NCBI GenBank assembly: GCA_965230515.1
Contig: OZ246007.1
Span: 1,736,001-1,800,000 of the forward strand
Direction of reading: 5' to 3'
Source: JAJFKB01 sp965230515
GTDB taxonomy: Bacteria > Pseudomonadota > Gammaproteobacteria > Pseudomonadales > IMCC2047
Length of the DNA stretch: 64,000 nucleotides
Shown here: positions 23,944 through 32,600 of the stretch, one piece after another
Numbering within the stretch: the stretch's first letter is position 1
Layout of the letters: each line of letters starts with the position of its first letter
Notes under the pieces: model-generated
Databases searched by the model: none
What the model was told of the DNA's origin: nothing
The model's input: the letters and a program-made list of their open reading frames with translations, nothing else
Program-made: the position numbers and the translations under genes

Positions 23944-25146
23944 CTATACAACGCCCTCATCACCCAAACTCGCAATCTCCTCAGCAGACAACCCCAGAAT
24001 TCCACCCAACACATCCTTGTTATGTGTGCCCAACTCCGGACCCGGCCACTCGGTGGCACCGGGTGTGGATTCCAGTCTGGGCATAATGGCCGGTATTTTC
24101 AGCGGTTTTCCATTAATACTGACCTGCTCAAACAGTCCACGCTCGTTGAAATGGGGGTCTGCAACCATGTCCGCAACATTATAAATCGGACCCGCTGGCA
24201 CCCGGTTCTGCTCCAAAAGTTGCAGCACCTCTACCGAATCATTCGCAGCACACCATGCGGCGAGCATCACGTCAATTTCCGCTTCATGCTCGACTCGCCC
24301 GGCATTGGTGGCAAACCGTGAATCTTCAGCAGCTTCCGGTAACCCTGCTGCGATCATCAAGCGCTGAAAAATCGAATCACCATTACCGCCAATCACAACA
24401 TGTTTTCCATCTTTGCAGCGATAGGTGTTGGTCGGCACAATGCCGGTCACCGTTGTACCTGAGGGTTCACGTATCACACCAGCACCATCATATTCGGGAA
24501 TGACCGCTTCCATCAGATTAAACATAGACTCATAGAGAGCGACATCCACCACCTGCCCCAGGTGCGCTTCACTTCGATCACGGGCAATGATGGCCATGCA
24601 GATTCCCAACGCGGCATGTATCCCGGCAATGGTATCGCCAATACTCAAATTGGGCCGTACCGGGGGTTCTTCCGGAAAACCATTCACATAACGAAACCCT
24701 GAAATACCCTCGCAAACCGATGCAAAACCGGCCTTTTTTGCATAAGGGCCTGTCTGCCCATAACCGGATATTCGAGTGTAAACCAACCCCGGGTTGCTTT
24801 GCTCAAATTGATTAGGGCCCAGGCCCCATTTTTCCATCACGCCTGGACGAAAATTTTCGATGACCACATCGGCACTATTGATTAGCTGTTTTGCCAGCCC
24901 TGCGCCACGCTCAGAATTCAGATCAAGGGTAATGCACTTCTTATTACGCGCCAGGCTGCGCCACCAAAGGGAGGTACCGTCACTCACCTCTCGCCAGCCA
25001 CGGATCGGATCCCCCCCTTTCGGTGGTTCGACCTTGATAACTTCAGCACCGAAATAACCCAGCATACAGCCGGTAAAGGGACCGGCCAGAAGCTGGCCTA
25101 ACTCGATCACACGGATACCCGCCAGTGGTTTGCGATTTACAGTCAT
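23944..25146 (-). CDS. CaiB/BaiF class III CoA-transferase
   Basis: This 400-residue family III CoA-transferase starts LAGIRVIELGQLLAGPFTGCMLGYFGAEVIKVE, split here only for description, and contains the NFRPGVMEKWGLG segment. Asp171 in SIGDTIAGIHAALG is the catalytic aspartate by analogy with formyl-CoA transferase. The enzyme moves CoA between a CoA thioester and a free acid; donor and acceptor cannot be read from the sequence. It precedes kynU by 33 nt. Relatives are often annotated as succinyl-CoA-dependent transferases such as those acting on glutarate or hydroxymethylglutarate. Confidence 0.9.
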   Translation of the reverse strand: MTVNRKPLAGIRVIELGQLLAGPFTGCMLGYFGAEVIKVEPPKGGDPIRGWREVSDGTSLWWRSLARNKKCITLDLNSERGAGLAKQLINSADVVIENFRPGVMEKWGLGPNQFEQSNPGLVYTRISGYGQTGPYAKKAGFASVCEGISGFRYVNGFPEEPPVRPNLSIGDTIAGIHAALGICMAIIARDRSEAHLGQVVDVALYESMFNLMEAVIPEYDGAGVIREPSGTTVTGIVPTNTYRCKDGKHVVIGGNGDSIFQRLMIAAGLPEAAEDSRFATNAGRVEHEAEIDVMLAAWCAANDSVEVLQLLEQNRVPAGPIYNVADMVADPHFNERGLFEQVSINGKPLKIPAIMPRLESTPGATEWPGPELGTHNKDVLGGILGLSAEEIASLGDEGVV

Positions 25147-25337
25147 GAATAGTTGTCCTAAGCAGAGCGATGCTTCCCATTATGCCGTCAAAGTGAGATT
25201 GAAAAAAGTTACTCCCGCAAATAGCGGATACCCGTCATGAGAAGTATGCAGACCAAAAAACCATCCGGATTCAGTGCAGTTACCAGAGAAAGGAATAACG
25301 AGCGTGAATCGATTTGCGAATTGCGTGCAGGACCAGC

Positions 25338-25964
25338 TTATCCTTTCACTTGATAAGCCTTTAGAAAAACGTCGACCGCTTTTTCAATGTGGGTTTTTAC
25401 TTCTTGTTGAGGAATTGATTTATAAGGGTGCAATAACCCTCTTATATGCAAACGTCCTTTTACCATTTCAATCAGAAGTTGAGCTGCGAAGGTGCTGTCA
25501 TCAACATCGAGCTTATTTTGCTTATGCAAATATTCCAAATACTCCTTAATCGGTGCAGGGCCGGTCATTGGCCCACGCTGGTAGATAAGTTCACCAATTT
25601 CCGGTTGGCTGGGGATCACATTTACCACCAGCCTGAACAATGCAAGCAAAGTATCAGAGAGCAGGCCTTGCACAAATCTGGTACACACCTGCGTCAATGC
25701 CTGCTTGGGAGGCAAGTGATAATCAATTTCCGTCAGCGTAATCACCTGCTTACTGACCTGATCCTGAATAACGGCGTTTAAAAGTGCTGCTTTGTTGCCA
25801 AATTCACTATAAATATTTCTTCTGGAACCGCCCGACTCAGCAATAATCATTTCCAAAGAGGTATTGTCAAACCCGTGCTGCAGAAACAGCTTTTGTGCCG
25901 CAGATAAGATCAATTTTCCACGCTCAGACAATGGTTTGGCTGGTTCAGTAGCTTCCGGACACAT
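25338..25964 (-). CDS. TetR/AcrR-family transcriptional repressor of the adjacent RND pump
   Basis: This 208-residue protein has an N-terminal TetR helix-turn-helix (ILSAAQKLFLQHGFDNTSLE, then IIAESGGSRRNIYSEFGNKA) and an all-helical ligand domain. The ATG at 25964 is preferred; the in-frame GTG at 26021 lies inside the operator. It is transcribed away from an RND adaptor/permease pair, with two identical inverted repeats between them. That layout is typical for a repressor controlling its neighbour and itself. The inducer is unknown. Confidence 0.9.
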   Translation of the reverse strand: MCPEATEPAKPLSERGKLILSAAQKLFLQHGFDNTSLEMIIAESGGSRRNIYSEFGNKAALLNAVIQDQVSKQVITLTEIDYHLPPKQALTQVCTRFVQGLLSDTLLALFRLVVNVIPSQPEIGELIYQRGPMTGPAPIKEYLEYLHKQNKLDVDDSTFAAQLLIEMVKGRLHIRGLLHPYKSIPQQEVKTHIEKAVDVFLKAYQVKG

Positions 25965-26000
25965 GAAATGGTTACCAGGTTGTATCAAGGCTGTTGACTT

Positions 26001-26043
26001 TGGTACTGAATAGTACCACACTATTTGGTACTGGGTAGTACCA
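26001..26043. promoter_or_regulatory. Two identical operators between tetR and the RND pump
   Basis: TGGTACT-N4-AGTACCA occurs twice, at 26001-26018 (spacer GAAT) and 26026-26043 (spacer GGGT), with centres 25 bp apart. Perfect 7-bp arms and the tandem placement in a divergent promoter region fit TetR-family binding by two dimers. A TTGACT just before the first site could be a -35 for the pump genes. Confidence 0.85.
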
Positions 26044-26102
26044 TTTGGCTATTCAAACCAATAGCCTCTACTAACCGCTATCACTGATTATTTGGAAACA
26101 CT

Positions 26103-27203
26103 ATGCGCCCTTTATTGTTATTGTTGCTTGTAAGTGTACTGAGCGCCTGCAACAAAGCCTTACCGCCAGAGCCGGAGAATATACGCCCTATTATGTGGGC
26201 AGAAACAAAACTGTCCAGAATTGAGCAAATTCGTACCCTATCCGGCATCGTTGCCCCGGTTGAAGCAACAAGCTTGAGTTTTGAAGTTACCGGTAAAGTT
26301 CAAAGTGTAAAAGTCAACCTGGGTAATCAGGTAGTAAAAGGGCAGGAACTGGCCCGACTAAACCAACGCAGTTTTAATCTGAGTTTAAACTCTGCACAGG
26401 CTCAACATGAACAGGCTAAAACCGCATGGGCTGATGCCGAAAACGAATACAAACGTTACGCTAAACTTATCGAACAGGGACTTGTTTCCCAGTCTGGATT
26501 TGACAGTGCCAAGACCGCCTATGAATCGAGTATCAGTGCCGTTGATATTGCCAAAGCACAATTGGATATTGCTGCAAAAAACCTTCAGGACAGCGTATTG
26601 CTGGCACCTTACGATGGCATTATTACCAAACGAATTATAGAACCATCCCAACAGGTTTCTGCTGGTCAGTCTGTCTTTGAGGTTGAAGGGAATCACGGGC
26701 TGGAAGTCCGCGTAATGGTACCTGAAACCCTGATTCAGGAACTCCGGCACGATGCCATTTTATCGGTCACGTTTCCAGTACTGGAGAACATTACCATGCA
26801 GGGGAAAATCACAGAAATAGGCACCAGAGCAGAGTCTGCCAATGCGTTTCCGGTGACCATCGTACTGCAGGACAATAACAAATTGCTCAGAGCCGGGATG
26901 ACCGCAGAAGTCGAGTTTACTTTTGAAGGTGTCGGTCGAACGGGGCATAAAGGCCCCTCTATTCGTATTCCGCTAACAGCACTTCGTGCTGAAATAGACC
27001 AAAAAGTCTTTGTCTTTGTCTATGAACCGGCGAGCCAGACCGTCAAGTTAAGAGAAGTACAAACAGAAAATGTATTTAACAATGAAGTTTACGTTTCTTC
27101 AGGTTTAGAGAGTGGCGAAATTATCGCAATCGCAGGAGTTGCCTTTTTACGTGACGGACAGCAAGTAACCTTGCTCGACAACCACACTCAGCGATTTAAT
27201 TAA
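26103..27203 (+). CDS. RND efflux periplasmic adaptor (membrane fusion) lipoprotein
   Basis: This 366-residue protein carries a lipoprotein signal with lipobox LSAC, lipidated Cys at residue 16. The membrane-fusion-protein fold follows: a barrel-hybrid lipoyl half (LSFEVTGKVQSVKVNLGNQVVKGQELARL), a coiled coil from about 95 to 165, the second lipoyl half (LLAPYDGIITKRIIEPSQQV) and beta-barrel domains. It bridges the inner-membrane RND pump to an outer-membrane channel. The permease gene starts 9 nt downstream. No TolC-type gene is in the window. Repression by the divergent TetR is expected. Confidence 0.93.
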   Translation: MRPLLLLLLVSVLSACNKALPPEPENIRPIMWAETKLSRIEQIRTLSGIVAPVEATSLSFEVTGKVQSVKVNLGNQVVKGQELARLNQRSFNLSLNSAQAQHEQAKTAWADAENEYKRYAKLIEQGLVSQSGFDSAKTAYESSISAVDIAKAQLDIAAKNLQDSVLLAPYDGIITKRIIEPSQQVSAGQSVFEVEGNHGLEVRVMVPETLIQELRHDAILSVTFPVLENITMQGKITEIGTRAESANAFPVTIVLQDNNKLLRAGMTAEVEFTFEGVGRTGHKGPSIRIPLTALRAEIDQKVFVFVYEPASQTVKLREVQTENVFNNEVYVSSGLESGEIIAIAGVAFLRDGQQVTLLDNHTQRFN

Positions 27204-27212
27204 GAGCTGGCC

Positions 27213-30200
27213 ATGAACTTAACCGAAATCGCGTTTAATTATCGTAAGTCTGTTTTTCTGATTCTAGCCATTTTATTAATCAATGGCGTGTTTGCCTATT
27301 TTACATTACCGGCGCAGGAAGACCCGACTATTACCATCAGGGAAGCTACCGTCAGTGCGGCTTTCCCGGGGATGGCACCCGATCGGGTTGAACAGCTGAT
27401 CACGAAAAAACTGGAAGAAGAGATCAGAAAAGTCCCTGAAGTGAAGGAGATAAAATCTACATCTTCGACGGGATTATCGATTTTGCATGTCAAAGTGTAT
27501 GACAGGTACTTTAACCTCGATGATATATGGCAAGATGTCAGAAACAAGGTAAACGCGGCTTACAGAAAAATGCCTGCCGGCACCCATACTCCCTTTGTTA
27601 ATGATGAGTTCGGTGATGTATCAGTTGTCACTCTGGCACTCACCGCCGACGGTTTTGATATGGGTGAAATGTATGATATTGCCCAGCATATTCGTGATTC
27701 TCTATACGGTGTTGAAGGTACTAAAAAAATAGAAATTTTAGGGCGAAAAGAGGAACGTATTTTCCTGGAAGCCTCAAACGCCCGGTTGGCTCAGCTGGGC
27801 ATTTCTCCCAAAGCACTCATTGGTGAGTTACAACAACAAAATATTATCCGCTCTGGCGGACAGGTTGATACGGGAGCCAAGAGCTTTATTGTTGAACCGT
27901 CCGGTAGTTTTAACAGCCTGCCGGAAATCGCCAATACGCAGATTAATATTCCCAACACCGAAGATTTTATTGCACTTGGCGACGTGGTTAGTATTCGCCG
28001 AGGGTTTATCGACCCGCCGGACAAACTCGCCTATTTCAATGGTGAGTCCGCAATTTTCTTCGCCATTTCAATGTTAAATGGCTATAACATCCTTGAATAT
28101 GCACCTCGTATCAAGCAGAAGCTTGCTGAAGTTGAAGCAACTTTACCCGTTGGCTATCAAATCAATATTGCCACCTACCAAGCAGATCAGGTTGATAAAA
28201 CAGTGAGTCGCGTCTCAATCAATGTCATGCAAACGCTGGCCATTGTTCTTGTGGTTGTCATCTTATTTCTTGGCGTAAGAACCGGACTCATAGTTGGCGC
28301 AATTGTGCCCTTTGTTATGCTGATCACATTGACCATCATGCAAATAGCCGGCATGAAACTTGAGCGGATGAGTTTGGCCACACTGATCATTTCGCTTGGG
28401 CTCTTGGTGGATAATGGAATCGTGATTGCAGAGGATTTCAAGCGCCGGCTAGAGGAAGGAGCCGCCCGTTTCGACGCCATGATACAAGGCAGCAAAGAAC
28501 TCGCTATTCCGCTGCTAAGCTCTTCTGCGACCACAGTGTTATTCTTTTTACCCCTGATGCTGGCTGAACATGTAGCCGGAGAATTTGCCCGCTCTATTTC
28601 TTTGGTTATTTTAATTACACTTTTGACCAGTTGGGTACTGGCTCTGTGTGTTACGCCGATACTCTGCTATTTCTTTATCAGCGCCCCAAAAACGATTATA
28701 CATACCACTGAAACCGACACCACAACACAAGATATCATGGCTCGCATAACGGACGGTTATCAGCTGTTTCTGCACTGGATACTGAAACATAAGTTGTTGT
28801 TTATGAGTGCCATGATCGCTCTGTTTATCGCTTCAGTGATCTCAATGAATTTTGTTGCTCAACAGTTTTTTCCAGACTCTGATCGTACCCAGATACTGGT
28901 TAACATTGACCTGCCCAGCGGCACCTCTTCAAACGAAACAGATCGTCAGATGCGTGACATTTTTGATTGGCTGAACAATACCGAAACCTTTAGCTATATT
29001 GAGAGTTTTTCCGGTTATGTCGGGTTTAGTGGTCCCCGATTTGTGTTATCGCTTAACCCTGAAGATCCGGCAGAAAACAAAGGCTTTATTGTACTCAATG
29101 TAAAGCCGGATACAGATATATCAGCAACTGTACTGACACTGGATAGTCAAATCGAAAATCGTTTCCCCAATGTATCTGCCCGTGTTAAAAAAATGTTTTT
29201 AGGGCCATCAGACTCCAAAACCATCAAGATTCAGGTAAAAGGTCCTGACAAAAATGTCATTTATAAGAAAGCGCAAGAGATAATGGACGTGCTTTACAAC
29301 ACGCCCCATACCCGAGACGTGCGCAATGATTGGGAAAACCTGATCACAAAAATTGATGTGCAAATCGACCAACACCGTGCCAAACGTACCGGGCTCACTT
29401 CAGATGAAATTGCCCGGGCTTTAAACACCTATTTTTCGGGCACGCAAATCACGGAATTTAGAGAAGGCGATGAAATTATTCCCATCGTACTAAGGGCCGG
29501 TGAAGCAGAGAGACATAATCTGGATCGATTAAGAACCGCGACCATATATTCCGACAAAACCGGAAAGGCAGTGCCGCTGTTTCAAGTAGCCAGGTTAGCT
29601 CCCTACAACCAGTTTTCGATGATACAGCACGAAGACATGTTTCGTACCATCAGTGTACAAGCCCGTAATACACTAATGGCCGCAGAAGACTTAAAGCTGA
29701 TTATTGATGAACAGATACAAGCGTTAAAGGTTGATTTACCGGTAAATCATATCATTGAATATGATGGAGTTATTAAGGAATCCGCTGAAGCACAAAAAGC
29801 GTTAAGTGCCAGCATGCCAATGGTCCTAGGTTTAATTATTGTTCTTTTGGTGGCCCAATTTAATTCTTTTAGAAAAGCTGCGGTAATCTCCCTGACTATT
29901 CCGCTATCTTTTATTGGGGCAGTAGCAGGCCTGCTCATGATGAATGCACCCTTTGGCTTCATAGTGACATTAGGCCTTTATAGTTTGGCAGGCATTATTA
30001 TTAACAATGCGATTGTATTGATAGACCGAATTAACATTGAGACTGAACTGGGTAAGTCGCCCTATCAGGCAATAGTAGATGCCAGTATGACCCGACTAAG
30101 ACCCATCACCATGACCACCATAACCACCATTGCAGGACTGATGCCGCTCATCATTGGCAAAGATCCGCTATTTTATGGTATGGCAAATGTCATTACGTTT

Positions 30201-30287
30201 GGTCTGGCAATTGGGACGCTGTTAACACTCGGTGTTGTACCGGTTCTTTACGCCGCTTTTTACAACATCAAGACGGATAGCGATTGA
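27213..30287 (+). CDS. RND-family efflux permease (AcrB/HAE1-like)
   Basis: This 1024-residue protein has the twelve-helix RND layout with two large periplasmic loops. Helix 1 (SVFLILAILLINGVFAYFTL) is followed by ITIREATVSAAFPGMAPDRVEQ. The helix-4 proton relay reads LGLLVDNGIVIAED, and GLYSLAGIIINNAIVLIDR and TTITTIAGLMPLIIG occur in the second half. It drives drug or metabolite efflux using the proton gradient, together with the adaptor encoded 9 nt upstream. The substrate cannot be predicted. The VDNGIV form of the relay motif, instead of the common VDDAIV, points to a less-studied RND clade. Confidence 0.94.
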   Translation: MNLTEIAFNYRKSVFLILAILLINGVFAYFTLPAQEDPTITIREATVSAAFPGMAPDRVEQLITKKLEEEIRKVPEVKEIKSTSSTGLSILHVKVYDRYFNLDDIWQDVRNKVNAAYRKMPAGTHTPFVNDEFGDVSVVTLALTADGFDMGEMYDIAQHIRDSLYGVEGTKKIEILGRKEERIFLEASNARLAQLGISPKALIGELQQQNIIRSGGQVDTGAKSFIVEPSGSFNSLPEIANTQINIPNTEDFIALGDVVSIRRGFIDPPDKLAYFNGESAIFFAISMLNGYNILEYAPRIKQKLAEVEATLPVGYQINIATYQADQVDKTVSRVSINVMQTLAIVLVVVILFLGVRTGLIVGAIVPFVMLITLTIMQIAGMKLERMSLATLIISLGLLVDNGIVIAEDFKRRLEEGAARFDAMIQGSKELAIPLLSSSATTVLFFLPLMLAEHVAGEFARSISLVILITLLTSWVLALCVTPILCYFFISAPKTIIHTTETDTTTQDIMARITDGYQLFLHWILKHKLLFMSAMIALFIASVISMNFVAQQFFPDSDRTQILVNIDLPSGTSSNETDRQMRDIFDWLNNTETFSYIESFSGYVGFSGPRFVLSLNPEDPAENKGFIVLNVKPDTDISATVLTLDSQIENRFPNVSARVKKMFLGPSDSKTIKIQVKGPDKNVIYKKAQEIMDVLYNTPHTRDVRNDWENLITKIDVQIDQHRAKRTGLTSDEIARALNTYFSGTQITEFREGDEIIPIVLRAGEAERHNLDRLRTATIYSDKTGKAVPLFQVARLAPYNQFSMIQHEDMFRTISVQARNTLMAAEDLKLIIDEQIQALKVDLPVNHIIEYDGVIKESAEAQKALSASMPMVLGLIIVLLVAQFNSFRKAAVISLTIPLSFIGAVAGLLMMNAPFGFIVTLGLYSLAGIIINNAIVLIDRINIETELGKSPYQAIVDASMTRLRPITMTTITTIAGLMPLIIGKDPLFYGMANVITFGLAIGTLLTLGVVPVLYAAFYNIKTDSD

Positions 30288-30338
30288 ACCAACACAACCA
30301 CCCCCGATCATCCTACTGGAAACCTTTCGGGCAGGTGG

Positions 30339-31802
30339 CTACTTGTCAATACCGCCCATACACATATACTTGATCTCCAGGTAATCCTCCATGCCATATT
30401 TGGACCCTTCGCGCCCGTTTCCTGATTCCTTGACTCCACCAAAGGGCGCCATCTCATTGGAAACGATCCCTTCATTGATACCGACAATACCGTATTCCAG
30501 CCCCTCACCAACACGCCAGATACGCCCAATATCACGGGAATAAAAATAGCAGGCCAGACCAAACTCGGTATCATTAGCCATCTGAATCGCCTCTGCTTCA
30601 GTACTGAACCTGAACAGGGGTGCCACGGGGCCGAAAATCTCTTCCTTAAAGACACGCATATCGCGGTTCACATCCGTCAGAATCGTCGGCTCGTAAAAAC
30701 AGGCTCCCAGTTCGGAGCGCTTACCCCCTGATAGAGCTGTTGCTCCCTTTGCGAGGGCATCCTGTACCAGTACGTCGACATCTGAAGCTGCAACCTCAGT
30801 GACCAGAGGCCCAATCGTAACTCCCTGCTCTACACCTGTACCAAGTTTCAGGCGGGAAACCGCGTCAGCAAATTTGCTGGCAAACTCATCATAAACGGAA
30901 TCCTGCACCAGAATACGATTCGCACAAACACAGGTTTGCCCGGCGTTACGGTATTTGCTGACCATCGCGCCCTGCACGGCCGCATCCAGGTCCGCATCGT
31001 CAAATACGATAAAAGGCGCATTGCCGCCCAGTTCCATCGAGGTTTTCTTAACGGTACCGGCGCATTGTTGAATCAACAGTTTTCCAACTTCCGTCGAACC
31101 GGTGAACGTCAGCTTGCGTACCACCGGGCTTTGCGTCAGCTCCGCCCCGATCTCCGAAGTTTTTCCCGCAACCACATTAATCACGCCAGCAGGAATACCG
31201 GCTCGTTCCGCCAGGTCTGCCAGTGCAAAAGCCGATAATGGTGTCTCATTGGCAGGCTTGCAGACCACGGTACAGCCTGCCGCGAGTGCAGGCGCTATTT
31301 TTCGGGTCAACATGGCACTGGGGAAATTCCACGGAGTGATACACGCCACCACCCCCACTGGCTGCTTAATACAGACTACACGTTTATCGTGAGATGGCTG
31401 CGGAATCGTATCGCCATAAACTCGCTTGGCCTCCTCGGCAAACCATTCAATATAGCTGGCACCATAGGCGATCTCACCGCGCGCTTCCGCAAGCGGCTTA
31501 CCCTGCTCCGCCGTCAGTATTTGTGCCAGATCCTCCTGGTTTTGCATCACCAGGTTAAACCAGTTGCGCAACAATAAGGCGCGCTCTTTCGCTGTTTTAC
31601 TGCGCCACTCGATCAGTGCACCCGCTGCTGCCTCTATCGCACGCTGAACTTCGGAACGGCCACAGCAAGCGAAACTTGCCAGTTCCTCACCATTGGCCGG
31701 GTTCAGGACCGGCAGAGAATCACCATCATCCGCATCAACCCATTTACCGTTGATATAGGCTTGAGCACGTAATAAAGAGGGGTCCTGCAACTGTATGGCC
31801 AT
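30339..31802 (-). CDS. gabD: NAD(P)-dependent succinate-semialdehyde dehydrogenase
   Basis: This 487-residue aldehyde dehydrogenase starts MAIQLQDPSLLRAQAYINGKW, aligning with GabD. An upstream in-frame ATG at 31835 would add 11 residues. PWNFPSAMLTRKIAPALAAG binds cofactor, Glu in MELGGNAPFIVFDDADLD and Cys in NAGQTCVCANR are catalytic, and ITPWNFP precedes the Rossmann core. It oxidises succinate semialdehyde from GABA or related compounds to succinate. An Lrp-type regulator is divergent, with consensus Lrp sites between. A related ALDH such as glutarate-semialdehyde dehydrogenase is possible. Confidence 0.9.
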   Translation of the reverse strand: MAIQLQDPSLLRAQAYINGKWVDADDGDSLPVLNPANGEELASFACCGRSEVQRAIEAAAGALIEWRSKTAKERALLLRNWFNLVMQNQEDLAQILTAEQGKPLAEARGEIAYGASYIEWFAEEAKRVYGDTIPQPSHDKRVVCIKQPVGVVACITPWNFPSAMLTRKIAPALAAGCTVVCKPANETPLSAFALADLAERAGIPAGVINVVAGKTSEIGAELTQSPVVRKLTFTGSTEVGKLLIQQCAGTVKKTSMELGGNAPFIVFDDADLDAAVQGAMVSKYRNAGQTCVCANRILVQDSVYDEFASKFADAVSRLKLGTGVEQGVTIGPLVTEVAASDVDVLVQDALAKGATALSGGKRSELGACFYEPTILTDVNRDMRVFKEEIFGPVAPLFRFSTEAEAIQMANDTEFGLACYFYSRDIGRIWRVGEGLEYGIVGINEGIVSNEMAPFGGVKESGNGREGSKYGMEDYLEIKYMCMGGIDK

Positions 31803-31904
31803 AACTGTACCTGTCTGTGTTGATCTCTGTGTCATGTGGAAGAATTCAGCTGTCTATAATGGCAGATATTGCCTGGCATTAACCGCCGATTGCTCAAACA
31901 GGGT

Positions 31905-31919
31905 CAGCATATTATGCTG
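31905..31919. promoter_or_regulatory. Consensus Lrp-binding site
   Basis: CAGCATATTATGCTG matches every position of the E. coli Lrp consensus YAGHAWATTWTDCTR and is a perfect 15-bp inverted repeat. It lies between divergent gabD and the Lrp-type gene. Confidence 0.8.
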
Positions 31920-31935
31920 TATTACGTCAGATTTT

Positions 31936-31950
31936 TAACATATTATGACA
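31936..31950. promoter_or_regulatory. Second, weaker Lrp-like site
   Basis: TAACATATTATGACA matches 12 of 15 consensus positions. Its centre is 31 bp from the first site, about three helical turns, which suits co-operative binding of an Lrp oligomer on one face of the DNA. Confidence 0.55.
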
Positions 31951-32055
31951 GGCCACTGACAACAAACCTTTGTTTCAAAAAGTTTTATTGGGTTTTCTGC
32001 TGAAAAAACTTAATTTTGAAAGGCTTGTTTTATACCTTTTGGAAAAGTGAATAGT

Positions 32056-32550
32056 ATGAATCCAGAACACAAACTCGACCGAATCGACATCAACATACTG
32101 GCGCTACTACAAACGGACGGGCGTATCAGCAACGTAAAACTCGCGGAGGCTGTAGCACTTTCACCCAGCCCCTGCCTGCAGCGCGTCAAACGACTTGAGA
32201 AACTCGGTTTTATCAAATGTTACGGTGCAGAAATTGATATTAACCTGATTACCGACACCATTCATATTTTTACCCAGATGACCTTATCTGAGCATAGGCT
32301 GAGTGACCATCAGCACTTTGAAAAGGAGATCACCAAAATCCCTCAGATCATGGAGTGCCACATGGTGAGTGGTGGCGGGTTTGATTACTGGTTAAAGTTT
32401 GTTTGTCGAAGTATTCAGGAGTATCAACACGTGATTACCGAGATGCTTAACGATGACCTGAAAATCATTAAATACCACAGTTTCGTGATCATGCGCTCGG
32501 TCATCAGCCGTCATGATTACCCTATCAAAGCGCTCTATCAAAAAGATTGA
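32056..32550 (+). CDS. Lrp/AsnC-family transcriptional regulator
   Basis: This protein of about 164 residues has an N-terminal winged helix (LDRIDINILALLQTDGRISN, then KLAEAVALSPSPCLQRVKRLEKLGFI) and a C-terminal RAM domain with HMVSGGGFDYWLKFVCRS. It is divergent from gabD with a perfect Lrp consensus site in between, so it probably regulates gabD and itself in response to an amino acid or GABA-related metabolite. Start choice is uncertain: GTG at 32047 is 3 nt after a GGA, ATG at 32056 is better spaced. Confidence 0.9.
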   Translation: MNPEHKLDRIDINILALLQTDGRISNVKLAEAVALSPSPCLQRVKRLEKLGFIKCYGAEIDINLITDTIHIFTQMTLSEHRLSDHQHFEKEITKIPQIMECHMVSGGGFDYWLKFVCRSIQEYQHVITEMLNDDLKIIKYHSFVIMRSVISRHDYPIKALYQKD

Positions 32551-32600
32551 GGGACCTTTCAATCACTCCTGGATCCCTCTCGCGAACAGCGCGCTTATAG

